DNA of 64,000 bases from positions 4,065 through 68,064 of the forward strand of contig NZ_ONER01000002.1 in NCBI RefSeq assembly GCF_900316895.1, given 5' to 3'. The number at the start of each line of letters is the position of its first letter. Position 1 is the first letter of the stretch. The notes beneath the pieces were generated by a model, which saw only the letters and a list, made by a program, of their open reading frames with translations, made no database searches and was not told where the DNA came from. Made by a program: the position numbers and the translations under genes. This stretch comes from an uncultured Methanobrevibacter sp. GTDB taxonomy: Archaea; Methanobacteriota; Methanobacteria; Methanobacteriales; Methanobacteriaceae. Below are positions 25,563 through 34,683 of the stretch, one piece after another.

Positions 25563-26636
25563 CTAATTTACCCCCTCTTTTATATCTTTTAACGGTTTGA
25601 ATACCGGACAGACAGAATATTTTGTTCCACCTGATTTAACGATCTCATCAATGTCTCTTGTTATTTTTGCATAAGGCTTCCAGGCCAGATCATCTTTCTT
25701 ATCAACAATGAGTGCCTCGGTAACGATTTCATTTGTCAGCAGATAGTCTAAAAGTGTAGTTACAATGGAACCGTCCTGTCCCTGGCTATGTTTTAATGAC
25801 CTGACAGTCAGAACTTTAATAAAGTCTCCAATCGCTTTTGAATTGTCGTTTCGTAAATTTTGAGGTGTAAAAGTTCTCGGACAAACTGCAAAACATGCGT
25901 GGCAGTCTTGAGGGCATTCACCTCTCATTATCGGTTTTGTATCATCAATTGTTATCAGATTGTCTGGACATACATATTCACATGCTCCACAGAGCACACA
26001 TGCCCCGATATCAATAATATTTGACTTCAAATCTAAAAAATTAGACTCTGAGATTTCCTTATTGATTGAATCGTCTGATTTTTCCCGCTGATACAATACC
26101 GGACGAGCAAGAAATTCCTTATTTTCTATATGTTCCAGATTTTTGCTAATTTTGTTTCCTGCAAGTTTATTCAATAAATCAAATTGAAATTCTGTAAGGT
26201 CTTTTGCTTCAATGAATTTCTGTTCGATTGCCCCATTGACTATTTCCTCGCCTTTTTGGGTTCTGACTATCACTGTTGACCAGCCGTCATCTGATCCTAT
26301 TGATCCTATTGAAATATCAGATGTTTCGGAAGTCAGCTCGACACATATGTTACAGTTTTTTCTTATAATCCTTTTAGCTACTGATAAAGGTATTTTCACT
26401 GTTTGCCTGTTTTTCAGCAATAAAAATACGAATCCTTTATCTATCTGGAATTTTTCAATGTCGTCCATTTTCAAATCATATTCCTCTAAAAGATTTTCAA
26501 AGTACTTATATGAAAAATTCTCCATACAAAATAAGCCCAGTTTAACATCAATAGGGCTGTCAGTATAATGCTGCAGTTTGGATGCTGCCATAATTTCACA
26601 TGGTGTTCCAACCATGGCTATTCTATGTTCGCTCAT
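25563..26636 (-). CDS. FrhB/FdhB-like F420 oxidoreductase subunit with permuted domain order and internal 2[4Fe-4S] ferredoxin
   Basis: 357 residues made of parts of the F420-hydrogenase/dehydrogenase beta-subunit family in an unusual order. Residues 6-125 correspond to the family's C-terminal domain: VGTPCEIMAASKL, LGLFCMENFSYKYF, NCNICVE and SIGSDDGWSTVIVRT. Next is a ferredoxin with Cys213, 216, 219, 223 and Cys241, 245, 248, 252. Residues 285-350 correspond to the family's N-terminal domain: GQDGSIVTTLLDYLL and SGGTKYSVCPVFKPLK. In FrhB the GG-IVT block comes first. The frame is continuous and packed between the GXGXG and synthase genes, so this is not a frameshift. Likely role: electron input (F420H2 or ferredoxin) to glutamate synthase. 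Confidence 0.85.
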   Translation of the reverse strand: MSEHRIAMVGTPCEIMAASKLQHYTDSPIDVKLGLFCMENFSYKYFENLLEEYDLKMDDIEKFQIDKGFVFLLLKNRQTVKIPLSVAKRIIRKNCNICVELTSETSDISIGSIGSDDGWSTVIVRTQKGEEIVNGAIEQKFIEAKDLTEFQFDLLNKLAGNKISKNLEHIENKEFLARPVLYQREKSDDSINKEISESNFLDLKSNIIDIGACVLCGACEYVCPDNLITIDDTKPIMRGECPQDCHACFAVCPRTFTPQNLRNDNSKAIGDFIKVLTVRSLKHSQGQDGSIVTTLLDYLLTNEIVTEALIVDKKDDLAWKPYAKITRDIDEIVKSGGTKYSVCPVFKPLKDIKEGVN

Positions 26637-26647
26637 TTTCTTAGCTC

Positions 26648-27301
26648 CTATTGTATATTAACGATTTTTTTAAAATTCTTATAGTCCTCATCACTTAAAT
26701 CAAAATCATATTGTGTTAAAATTTCTTTAAGCTCTTTTTGATCCTCTTGTGTGGTTTTATCCATAATGGCATTCTTTCCTAAGCTTTTCACATCCCCAAG
26801 AACATAAATGCTTCCCCTCATGATTGATTCGCCAACGTCATCGGTTACATCGCCGAGTATTATTAGTCTGCCGCCCATCATGAGAAGTCCTGTCATATAT
26901 CCGCTGTTTCCGCCGATTATTACAGTTCCGCCTTTCATGATTTCTCCAGTTCTTGAACCTGTGCTTCCTTTAACTATTACGGTTCCGCCATAGATTCCCT
27001 GTCCTGCACCATCACCTGCAGTACCTTCAATAATCAGTTCCCCCTCTGTCATGTTGTCTCCGGCAAACCAGCCCGCATTTCCGTTGATGTGTATTTTTGG
27101 GCCGTTGACCATTGTTCCAACAAAATATCCGGCAGAACCATTTATTTCGATATCAACATCTTCAATCAAGCCTGCGCAGATATTGTGTCTGGATTCGGGA
27201 TTGTTAATAATGAGTTTATCGTGAGTTGTGGCCTGTTCTTTTATGGTACGGTTTAATTCCTTCTCATCCATATTTTCTGCATTGATAACATATTCTTTCA
27301 T
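26648..27301 (-). CDS. Glutamate synthase GXGXG-domain subunit
   Basis: 217 residues. Homologous to the C-terminal beta-helix domain of bacterial GltB (also found in tungsten formylmethanofuran dehydrogenase subunit C). Repeats of the G-x-x-G-x-x-x-G type run through residues 50-165: GSAGYFVGTMVNGPKIHINGN, GNAGWFAGDNMTEG, GTAGDGAGQGIYGG, GSTGSRTGEIMKGG and GNSGYMTGLLMMGG, spaced every 18-19 residues. The domain is structural in glutamate synthase, linking amidotransferase and synthase parts. GGAGGC lies before the start; the gene is between the amidotransferase and the FrhB-like gene. Confidence 0.93.
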   Translation of the reverse strand: MKEYVINAENMDEKELNRTIKEQATTHDKLIINNPESRHNICAGLIEDVDIEINGSAGYFVGTMVNGPKIHINGNAGWFAGDNMTEGELIIEGTAGDGAGQGIYGGTVIVKGSTGSRTGEIMKGGTVIIGGNSGYMTGLLMMGGRLIILGDVTDDVGESIMRGSIYVLGDVKSLGKNAIMDKTTQEDQKELKEILTQYDFDLSDEDYKNFKKIVNIQ

Positions 27302-27317
27302 AGATAAGCCTCCTCAT

Positions 27318-28235
27318 TTAGATGGTGTAAGCTCTTGTTTCACCTGGAGCTATTTGCTCTATTTCGTTGGAATCTGTAACATCATGCAATGCCATTTCCT
27401 CTGAAGCTATTGCAAAAATTTCATCAGTTTCCACCATTACCCCCGGCCTGAGACCAAGCTTGTCCTTTGCAATGCCTATGCCGTTAGGTGTTCCAACCAA
27501 AATTGAAAATGGACCGTCCAAATCAATTACTGCTTGGTCAAGAGCTTCTTCTAATTTATAGCCTTGGTCAAGTTTATCCGCCATATAGTGAACGATGCAT
27601 TCTGTATCGTTGAATGACTCAAATGTATGTCCTTTTCTCTCTAGAGGATCTCTTATTTTCCAGTAATTGGTGATTTGGCCATTGTGCACTACAGTTATGT
27701 CTGGTATGATGTAGCTTTGGTATGGGTGTGCATGATAGCGGTCCACACCACTTTCTGTTGCAAAACGTGTATGTCCTATTCCATGTGTTCCCATTCTGCT
27801 TGAAACATCGAACCTTTCTGCTATGTCCTTTACTTTTCCGGTGTCCTTTATCATTTCAAATGAATGTGAACCGTTGATTACTCTCACGTTTTCCAGTTCG
27901 TCTATTTCCCTTATACATGGCTGTAAAAGAGAATACTCATCCAATGCTATTTTGCATTTGTATACGTCTGAGTCGCCTACAGACTCAATTAATTGCTCTT
28001 CGAATATTGGGCTTATCTGATTTAATAGTGATTTTAAATTGTCTAATGCTCCTCTTCTTCTTTGTATTTCAATGTTTAATTGATAATAATTTTCAGGAAA
28101 ATTTAAACTGCCGTAGATTGCATAACCTGCTGAATCCGGGCCTCTGTGCTGTAGGGATTCCAACATTGATGTCAATGCTTGGCCTACATTGTGAGTTTTT
28201 TTATCTTTGTATATTACACCTGCTATTCCACACAT
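27318..28235 (-). CDS. Glutamate synthase, class II glutamine amidotransferase subunit
   Basis: Releases ammonia from glutamine for the split glutamate synthase. ATG 28235 leaves Cys2 (MCGIAGVIY) as the N-terminal nucleophile and has a strong GGAGGT upstream; a TTG at 28253 would bury the Cys and is rejected. 305 residues. Further Ntn motifs: LQHRGPDSAGYA (about 30-41), MGTHGIGHTRFATESGVDRYHAHP (about 147-170), VVHNGQITNYW (about 184-194) and the NDTECIVHYMAD block. It is the first gene of the four-gene operon that follows glnA, giving a complete GS-GOGAT pathway. Confidence 0.94.
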   Translation of the reverse strand: MCGIAGVIYKDKKTHNVGQALTSMLESLQHRGPDSAGYAIYGSLNFPENYYQLNIEIQRRRGALDNLKSLLNQISPIFEEQLIESVGDSDVYKCKIALDEYSLLQPCIREIDELENVRVINGSHSFEMIKDTGKVKDIAERFDVSSRMGTHGIGHTRFATESGVDRYHAHPYQSYIIPDITVVHNGQITNYWKIRDPLERKGHTFESFNDTECIVHYMADKLDQGYKLEEALDQAVIDLDGPFSILVGTPNGIGIAKDKLGLRPGVMVETDEIFAIASEEMALHDVTDSNEIEQIAPGETRAYTI

Positions 28236-28572
28236 TTTTATACCTCCAAACAAAATAATAGGTGAATACTACATGTTAAGTTAATGACAGATTATCAGTA
28301 ACTTAAGTCGAGTTTATTTTAAATCTGATATCTCAATTTTTCTAATGCTTGAAATATCATGATTTATAGATTTCATATGCCTAATTAACGATAATAATTC
28401 TAAAATTACAATATGCCTTAAAAAAATAATTCTAAAATCTTAAAAACCATTTACATTTAATTTGTCACGTCTGATTTCACTTTAATTTTCAACCTCCAAA
28501 AAAATTTAAAATCAATTGGCAGACCATTTAAAGACCAAATTTTAAACAAGACCGCCAATCAATTCAGTGATA
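28236..28572 (-). promoter_or_regulatory. Promoter/leader region of the glutamate synthase operon
   Basis: 337-bp gap between glnA and the amidotransferase gene. On the minus strand a TATA-like TTTAAAATAAA lies near 28311-28325. Just downstream is a perfect 8-bp inverted repeat TTAAGTTA/TAACTTAA (28276-28283 and 28299-28306, 15-base spacer), where the start of transcription is expected. Further upstream is an orphan GGAGGT (about 28493-28498) before a 7-codon GTG reading frame of doubtful meaning. No NrpR-type GGAA-N6-TTCC site was found here. Confidence 0.5.
28498..28560 (-). terminator. Possible terminator after glnA
   Basis: On the minus strand ATTGGC and GCCAAT arms (inside TTGATTGGCGG and CTGCCAATTG) enclose about 38 bases, and the sequence then runs into TTTTAAATTTTTTTT. 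The loop is long, so the T-tract may matter more than the stem. Confidence 0.4.
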
Positions 28573-29910
28573 TTATACGTTTAAGTACTCATCCCTTTCA
28601 TAATCGAAGACTTGAATTCTATAAGCATCCCATTCGGCCCTTTTGATGTTATAGAATTGATTAAATACTTTTTCTCCAAGAGCGTTTTTAACAACCTCAT
28701 CCTCTTCTAATGAATGGTATGCTTCCCATAAGCTTGTTGGCAAATTGCCAATTCCTTTTTGGGCAATTTCATCTTCAGAAAGTGCAAACAAGTTTTCTTC
28801 AGTCGGTTCGCCAGGATCAATCTTATTGTCCATACCATCTAAACCAGCTTCGAGAAGCACTGCAAATGCCAAGTATGGGTTACATGATGGGTCAGCTGAC
28901 CTGCACTCGATTCTTGTACCTAATCCACGGGATGCAGGAATCCTTAATAATGTTGACCTGTTTTTAAATCCATAAGCGATGTAACATGGTGCCTCGTATC
29001 CAGGCACTAAACGTTTATAAGAGTTGACTGTTGGGGATAATATTGCTGATAAAGCCGGTGCATGTTTCAGCAATCCTCCAATGAAGTATAATGCTTCCTG
29101 TGATATTTGGTTTTCAGTATCAGGATCATAGAAAATGTTTTTTCCGTCTTTAAACAAACTTTGGTTACAGTGCATTCCACTACCGTTGATTCCGAGGAAC
29201 GGTTTTGGCATGAATGTTGCTTTAAATCCTAAGTTGTTTACTACAGCTTTGACTGCCTCTTTAAATGTTATTACAGCATCAGCTGTTTTTAAAGCATCAG
29301 CATATTTGAAGTCTACTTCGTGCTGTCCTGCAGCCACTTCGTGGTGACTTACCTCAACATTGAAATCCAATTTTTCCAGACCTAATACGATTTCCCTTCT
29401 GATATCAGTACCTTGGTCTAGAGGTTCTACATCAAAATATTCAGCTTCATCTGCAGGTATGTAATTTCCGTTTTCATCTTTTGTTATAATGAAGAATTCC
29501 GGTTCCGGACCCATATTGAATTGGTATCCTCTTTTTTCTGCTAATTGTAATGATTTTTTAAGCACTCCTCTTGGGTCTCCATCATATGGTTTTCCCTCTG
29601 TAGTGAAAATATCACAGATGAATCTGCTGGTACCTTTCACTTCAGGTCTCCATGGAATTGTTGAAAATGTGTCGATATCCGGTTTTGCAAGTAAATCACT
29701 ATCATTAATTGAAGCTAATCCTGCAATTGAGGATCCGTCAAACAATAATCCATCATTTACGATGTCTTCAACATCGTCAGCTTTTTTAAGAGGTACTGCC
29801 ATACTTTTTGGTAACCCATGTATGTCTGAGAGCTCTAATTTCAAAAATTTTATGTCGTTTACTTCTATTGTTTTAATTATTTGGTCTAATTTATCATCTC
29901 TTTCTGACAT
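28573..29910 (-). CDS. glnA: Glutamine synthetase, type I
   Basis: ATP-dependent synthesis of glutamine from glutamate and ammonium; dodecameric cytoplasmic enzyme. 445 residues, the GSI-alpha length without an adenylylation loop of the beta type. Motifs: [17 protein letters not shown] (about 54-70), MGPEPEFFI (about 128-136), [17 protein letters not shown] (about 192-208), [20 protein letters not shown] (about 240-259), [18 protein letters not shown] (about 308-325) and [16 protein letters not shown] (about 345-360). It is preceded by a long leader carrying an NrpR-type operator and followed by the glutamate synthase operon. Confidence 0.97.
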   Translation of the reverse strand: MSERDDKLDQIIKTIEVNDIKFLKLELSDIHGLPKSMAVPLKKADDVEDIVNDGLLFDGSSIAGLASINDSDLLAKPDIDTFSTIPWRPEVKGTSRFICDIFTTEGKPYDGDPRGVLKKSLQLAEKRGYQFNMGPEPEFFIITKDENGNYIPADEAEYFDVEPLDQGTDIRREIVLGLEKLDFNVEVSHHEVAAGQHEVDFKYADALKTADAVITFKEAVKAVVNNLGFKATFMPKPFLGINGSGMHCNQSLFKDGKNIFYDPDTENQISQEALYFIGGLLKHAPALSAILSPTVNSYKRLVPGYEAPCYIAYGFKNRSTLLRIPASRGLGTRIECRSADPSCNPYLAFAVLLEAGLDGMDNKIDPGEPTEENLFALSEDEIAQKGIGNLPTSLWEAYHSLEEDEVVKNALGEKVFNQFYNIKRAEWDAYRIQVFDYERDEYLNV

Positions 29911-30271
29911 TCTTTCACATCAATTTTTGAGTTTATTTTTCATTTAGCCGAATATTTTGAAAGTGGAAAATTTTTTACTAAATGAATTTCATAAAATGTA
30001 TAGTCGGAAATACATTGTCGGAAGGAACATTCCTTCCGATTAATAAATTTAGTAGTATTAATATATAAATATTTTGAATATGAGAAAAAATGAAAACAAA
30101 AATAAAACCTATATTTTCTTAATTTCTGACGATTAATTTAAAACCAATCAAAAAAAATCATTTAAATACTGTTAAAAATAAATTGGATTAAATTAGTGAT
30201 GGAAAACAAAAAAAATAGATAATTAAATGAAAAAAAATATTTTCTAAGATTATGGCATGGATTATATGGAA
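29911..30271 (-). promoter_or_regulatory. glnA promoter and leader region
   Basis: 361-bp gap without a gene. On the minus strand a TATA box (TATTTATATATTAA, about 30056-30071) is followed by the NrpR-type operator at 30019-30038, which therefore covers the expected transcription start. This leaves a leader of about 120 bases before ATG 29910. The part near 30090-30270 is plain AT-rich sequence after the stop of the membrane glycosyltransferase gene; nothing else seen. Confidence 0.65.
30019..30038 (-). promoter_or_regulatory. NrpR-type nitrogen operator of glnA
   Basis: Perfect 9-bp inverted repeat CGGAAGGAA-CA-TTCCTTCCG. It contains the NrpR consensus GGAA-N6-TTCC twice, in overlapping registers (30020-30033 and 30024-30037). 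In Methanococcus, NrpR binds this pattern just downstream of the TATA box and represses glnA and nif when nitrogen is plentiful. Position and sequence both fit here. Confidence 0.82.
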
Positions 30272-31972
30272 TCAAAATTCAAAATTCAGGAAGGTTCCCT
30301 GATTTTTCCGTGGAATATCTTTTATGGATGTTGTATTCTTATCATTAAACATTATTTCAACGGTATGATTTCCATAGTCAAATGTGACATTGCTATCCTT
30401 ATTAAAGTTAAATGAAGTGACAGATTCATCATTGACCTTAATGTCATATGTTGAGTTCTTCTTGAATATTCCTGATGAATAAGCTATGGAGGAGTTATCC
30501 AAAAAGATTTCATATGTACATGAATGAACATCCTTTGAAGAGACAGCATACTGTTCATAAACTGTCGTGTTGTTATTTTCATAAGTGTGAGTTATTACAG
30601 TTCCTTCAAACACTTCTTTTAAGCGAGTATTTTGAATCACGCTTCCTTCTTCAAGATTCAAAAAGTTTTTAGCACCTTTAGGTAATCTTAATACATTAGG
30701 TTCGCCATCCCTTGCATCTTTGATTGTGTAACTGCTGTCATCAATCTGTATAGTGTCGTTTTCCTTTACGCCCAATGTCATCATGGCGTCGGCCGGTATG
30801 CGCACCAAATCCAATTCATCTTCAATAGCTACATCAACGGTATAAGGACCCCTTACTGAAATTGAGTTTCCCCTTGCTGAATCATCGGCATAAATGATCA
30901 GGTTTCTTGAATTGGGCTCGATTGACAGGACACCGTTTTCAAAATGTGCGGCTCCAATAAATGTTGAAATCATTAAAAGCAATATAATGATTGAAATAAT
31001 AAGTGGAAAATGAATTTTGATAAACGACCTTACAAGATTTCCCTTAGGAGTCTTTTTAAACATTAGGATTGACTTTACAATAACTTTGACAATGTAATAG
31101 ATTGCTATTATAACACCGATGACACCAATCATTATACCTATAGCCAACGGAACAAAGCTTACGAAAAATATTGTAAACAAGCCTAAAATGACCAAAGACA
31201 ATCCGACAATTGACATTCGGATAAAATGACCGATTTCATCAATCATTATAACACGGCCATACTTGTTAGCCCGGCTCATGATTGTCCTTACAACTTCATT
31301 TGCCATCAAGTTCAAATCCTCAAGTGGGGACATGTCATGCTCGATTGCACCAATGTCGACCTCAGTTATTGAAATTCCCAGTACATCGGCATCTATAACA
31401 ATACCTACATCGACACCATAGTCCTTTTCAAAATTTATACGTTTCAATACTTCTTTACGTGCTGCAAACTGACCACTCAACGGTTGTTCAAAAGTAATTT
31501 CTGGGAAGAAAAAGTTTAAGAGCGGCTTTGCGGTAAGTTCAGTTACACGTCCACGGGCACGTGCGAATTTGGTTTTAGTAATATCAGTTTTACCCATAAG
31601 AATAGGCATTATCATTGCCTCTACCTTTTTGGATGTTAAATTATGAATGTCTGCATCAATGAAAGCAATGATATCACATTCCGCTTCCCTGTAACCTGTG
31701 AACAATGCTTCACCTTTACCCTTGTTGGTCACATGAGTAATCACGCGAGCCCCTGCCTTCATTGCTTCAGCTTCGGTATTGTCAGATGATCCGTCATTGA
31801 CAACTATTATTTCGTCAACAAAGGATACCTTCTTCACCACATCCACAACGGTAGCTACGGTATCTTCTTCGTTATAGGCGGGGATGATTACTGAAACCTT
31901 CTGGTACTTTTTAGGTTTTTGGGTTTTTATTCCCGCAAGCAAAAATGCAATAATTACAAAAAACCAATACAA
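30272..31972 (-). CDS. Membrane GT2/GT81-like glycosyltransferase with extracellular C-terminal domain
   Basis: 566 residues in three parts. A short N-terminal helix (1-15) leads into a GT-A domain (about 24-230): VSVIIPAYNEEDTVATVV, VNDGSSDNTEAEA, GKGEALFTGYREA, the metal motif FIDADIHN and LSGQFAARKEVL, similar to glucosyl-3-phosphoglycerate and dolichol-phosphate mannose synthases. Next come several membrane helices (about 235-345). From about 355 a probably external region of 210 residues contains an AbrB/beta-barrel-like stretch (IPADAMMTLGVKENDTIQID) and many NNT/NST sites. The start is TTG 31972, supported by GGTGA eight bases upstream; no good ATG exists. Probable role: sugar transfer to a lipid or surface carrier; substrate unknown. 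Confidence 0.75.
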   Translation of the reverse strand: MYWFFVIIAFLLAGIKTQKPKKYQKVSVIIPAYNEEDTVATVVDVVKKVSFVDEIIVVNDGSSDNTEAEAMKAGARVITHVTNKGKGEALFTGYREAECDIIAFIDADIHNLTSKKVEAMIMPILMGKTDITKTKFARARGRVTELTAKPLLNFFFPEITFEQPLSGQFAARKEVLKRINFEKDYGVDVGIVIDADVLGISITEVDIGAIEHDMSPLEDLNLMANEVVRTIMSRANKYGRVIMIDEIGHFIRMSIVGLSLVILGLFTIFFVSFVPLAIGIMIGVIGVIIAIYYIVKVIVKSILMFKKTPKGNLVRSFIKIHFPLIISIIILLLMISTFIGAAHFENGVLSIEPNSRNLIIYADDSARGNSISVRGPYTVDVAIEDELDLVRIPADAMMTLGVKENDTIQIDDSSYTIKDARDGEPNVLRLPKGAKNFLNLEEGSVIQNTRLKEVFEGTVITHTYENNNTTVYEQYAVSSKDVHSCTYEIFLDNSSIAYSSGIFKKNSTYDIKVNDESVTSFNFNKDSNVTFDYGNHTVEIMFNDKNTTSIKDIPRKNQGTFLNFEF

Positions 31973-32116
31973 TTTAAATTCACCGTTTTTAATTTCTACA
32001 TTATTATTTTTATAATTTAAATAGTTATAAATGTTATTATTAATTCAAACAAAAAATTATTAATTAATAAGCGATAATATTGAATTAAAAAGAAATATTG
32101 ATTTAGGTAGTATTTG

Positions 32117-34264
32117 ATGATTGTTAAGACACTCCAAAAAGAATTGAATCTGGCCAACTGGCAGGTAAAAAAGGTAATCAAACTGATTGATGACGGAAAT
32201 ACTATACCTTTCATTGCAAGGTACAGGAAAGATGTCACCGGTTCTCTCAACGATGAGACATTGAGAAAATTCGATGAAAGGCTAAAATACCTGCGAAACC
32301 TGGAAGACAAAAAAGAGAAAGCCATCAAAAGAATTGAAGAACTTGGAAAACTTGATGATGATTTGAAAAGTCAGATTTTAAGGGCTGAAACTTTAGTGGA
32401 ACTTGAAGATATCTACAGACCATTCAAAAGCAAAAAGCAAACAAGGGCTACAAAGGCACGTGAAAAAGGCCTGGAGCCACTGGCAAATATCATCTTAAAA
32501 CAAAATGTTAAGGAAAGCGTCAAAAATATAGCCAAAAAGTATGTCACCGATGAGGTGAAAACCCCTGAAGAGGCGATTCAGGGGGCACAGGACATAATAG
32601 CTGAAATCATCTCGGACAATTCCACATTCAGAAAGAAAATCCGTCAAAATACATTCCGCACCGGCCAGATTGAAACCAAGGCTAAGGACAAAGACATCTC
32701 AACGGAATACGATATCTACTACAATTATTCGGAAAACGTCAAAAAGATACCACCCCACAGGATTCTGGCAATCAACAGGGCTGAAAAGGAAGGTGTTATT
32801 AAAGCTAAAATCACCTGCGACAGCGATGAAATCCTAAAATATCTAAACAGGCATATGCTTAAAAACATCTCTAAGGTACCTGAAAAAGTCAAATACAATA
32901 AGTATACGACACCAATCATTAAAGAGGCAGTTAGCGACGCTTATAAACGTCTAATTTCACCTGCAATTGAACGGGAAATAAGAAATTCTTTAACCGAAAA
33001 GGCCGAAGAGAAGTCAATAGAGGTATTTGCAAAAAATCTGAATCAGCTTCTGATGGAAAGTCCGCTTGTCGGCAAGACTATTTTAGGATGGGACCCTGCA
33101 TTCAGAACCGGCTGTAAGCTTGCCATTATTGATAAAACCGGAAAAGTATTGGATACCGCTTTGATTTATCCGACAGCGCCGCAAAATAAGGTTAATGAAT
33201 CTATCAATACCGTTCGTAAATTGATTAAAAAATATGACATTAACGTTATTGCAATCGGCAATGGTACGGCTTCAAGAGAGTCTGAAGAGATTGTATCTCA
33301 AATTATCAAAAACACAAATGTAGAATACATCATTGTCAATGAGGCGGGAGCATCAGTATACTCAGCATCAAAATTGGCTGATGAGGAATTTCCGGAGTTT
33401 TCAGAGGGTGAAAGAAGTGCGGTATCAATTGCAAGAAGGCTGCAGGATCCATTAGCCGAACTTGTTAAAATCGACCCGAAATCCATTGGTGTCGGACAAT
33501 ACCAACATGACATGAATCAAAAGCGATTGAATGAATCATTGACCGGCGTTGTTGAAAAAGTGGTTAATGAAGTTGGAGTTGACCTGAATACCGCATCAGT
33601 AAGTCTCCTGAATTACGTTTCAGGCATTGGAAATACAACAGCTAAAAATATTATCGAATACAGGGAGGAGAACGGAAGTTTTAAAAACAGAAAGGAATTA
33701 TTGAAAGTTAATAAACTAGGTAAAAAGACATTTGAACAATGTGCCGGCTTTATTAAAATTGATAATCCGAATTATCCGCTTGACAATACCACAATTCATC
33801 CCGAATCATATGATGCGACCTTAAAATTATTGGATAATCTGAATTACTCCGTTAATGATATAGGAACCTCAAAACTCAAATTAGATAACATCAACATTAA
33901 TGAACTCTCTGAAAGACTGGATATAGGTCAAGAAACCCTAAAGGATATCATTAAGGAGCTTAAAAAGCCTGGGCGTGATCCCCGTGAAGACATGCCGAAG
34001 CCGATGCTGAGAAAAAACGTGTTATCGATCGATGACTTGGAGGAAGGCATGATAATGCAGGGAACAGTCCGAAATATTGTTGATTTCGGTGCATTTGTAG
34101 ATATTGGAGTTCATCAGGACGGACTGGTTCACATTTCACAGTTGGTAGCCGATAGGTTTGTCAAGCACCCCTTGGATATTGTGAGTGTAGGGGATATCGT
34201 TGACGTTAAAGTCTTGGATGTTGATAACAGAAGAAATAGGATTAATCTTTCGATGATACTCTAA
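32117..34264 (+). CDS. tex: Tex family protein (S1 domain RNA-binding transcription accessory factor)
   Basis: 715 residues with the standard Tex order: N-terminal helical domain (TIPFIARYRKDVTGSLND at about 33-50), YqgF RNase H-like fold (ILGWDPAFRTGCKLAIIDKTG at about 325-345, VIAIGNGTASRE at about 378-389), helix-hairpin-helix part (LNYVSGIGNTTAKNIIEYREENG, about 497-519) and a C-terminal S1 domain (GTVRNIVDFGAFVDIGVHQDGLVH, about 650-673). ATG 32117 has GGTAG eight bases upstream. Tex is a bacterial nucleic-acid-binding factor and is scattered in archaea, so a bacterial origin in this lineage is possible. Convergent with the toxin/antitoxin pair. Confidence 0.94.
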   Translation: MIVKTLQKELNLANWQVKKVIKLIDDGNTIPFIARYRKDVTGSLNDETLRKFDERLKYLRNLEDKKEKAIKRIEELGKLDDDLKSQILRAETLVELEDIYRPFKSKKQTRATKAREKGLEPLANIILKQNVKESVKNIAKKYVTDEVKTPEEAIQGAQDIIAEIISDNSTFRKKIRQNTFRTGQIETKAKDKDISTEYDIYYNYSENVKKIPPHRILAINRAEKEGVIKAKITCDSDEILKYLNRHMLKNISKVPEKVKYNKYTTPIIKEAVSDAYKRLISPAIEREIRNSLTEKAEEKSIEVFAKNLNQLLMESPLVGKTILGWDPAFRTGCKLAIIDKTGKVLDTALIYPTAPQNKVNESINTVRKLIKKYDINVIAIGNGTASRESEEIVSQIIKNTNVEYIIVNEAGASVYSASKLADEEFPEFSEGERSAVSIARRLQDPLAELVKIDPKSIGVGQYQHDMNQKRLNESLTGVVEKVVNEVGVDLNTASVSLLNYVSGIGNTTAKNIIEYREENGSFKNRKELLKVNKLGKKTFEQCAGFIKIDNPNYPLDNTTIHPESYDATLKLLDNLNYSVNDIGTSKLKLDNININELSERLDIGQETLKDIIKELKKPGRDPREDMPKPMLRKNVLSIDDLEEGMIMQGTVRNIVDFGAFVDIGVHQDGLVHISQLVADRFVKHPLDIVSVGDIVDVKVLDVDNRRNRINLSMIL

Positions 34265-34683
34265 ATCTCCAATTTAATTTCATCAAATGTTAAGTAAGGA
34301 ATTTTGCTATTCTTTGCACCAGCTTCAAATTTAATAAATCCCTCTTCTTCTAATCTTTTTACTTTAGGCTGTACATTACTTACATCTTTATTAATCTTAT
34401 TTGCCAAATCACGGATGCTTCTAGGCTTTTCATGTTTAATGGTATTTAAAATAATCAAATCCAAATCTGATAAGGATAATTTATTTGTTACCAAACTTTC
34501 AGTTAATTCTATTTCTTCATCCAAGTTATCCCTATAATATCTCCAATTTTCTAAATCAACATACATTTTCATATTGTTTGTTCTTTCAAACAGTTTTTCT
34601 AGTTCTGAAATGGAGTTATATGTTTCTTCCATTTCTCGAATAAATTCATGCCCTGTTTGCTTTTTGACTAAAGTTATAATCAC
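34261..34683 (-). CDS. Winged-helix regulator, probable antitoxin (HVO_A0114-like)
   Basis: 140 residues, GTG start at 34683 overlapping the stop of the upstream toxin-like gene (GTGA), with GGAGATG as ribosome binding site. The N-terminal half is helical. The C-terminal winged helix reads LDLIILNTIKHEKPRSIRDLANKINKD then NVQPKVKRLEEEGFIKFE and PYLTFDEIKLEI, the pattern I recall from HVO_A0114-type proteins paired with TumE-family toxins. As antitoxin it should bind the partner and repress the operon, consistent with the 19-bp palindrome in front of the pair. The 3' end overlaps the tex stop by four bases. Confidence 0.75.
   Translation of the reverse strand: MIITLVKKQTGHEFIREMEETYNSISELEKLFERTNNMKMYVDLENWRYYRDNLDEEIELTESLVTNKLSLSDLDLIILNTIKHEKPRSIRDLANKINKDVSNVQPKVKRLEEEGFIKFEAGAKNSKIPYLTFDEIKLEI

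Noticed and set aside
25563..26636. Frameshift or assembly error as cause of the odd FrhB domain order
   Set aside because: The reading frame is continuous, both ends abut neighbouring genes properly, and all domain motifs occur once each; a permutation is the simpler reading.
28455..28498. Leader peptide (7-codon GTG frame behind GGAGGT) upstream of the glutamate synthase operon
   Set aside because: Too short to judge, no attenuation hairpin seen; the Shine-Dalgarno may be chance.
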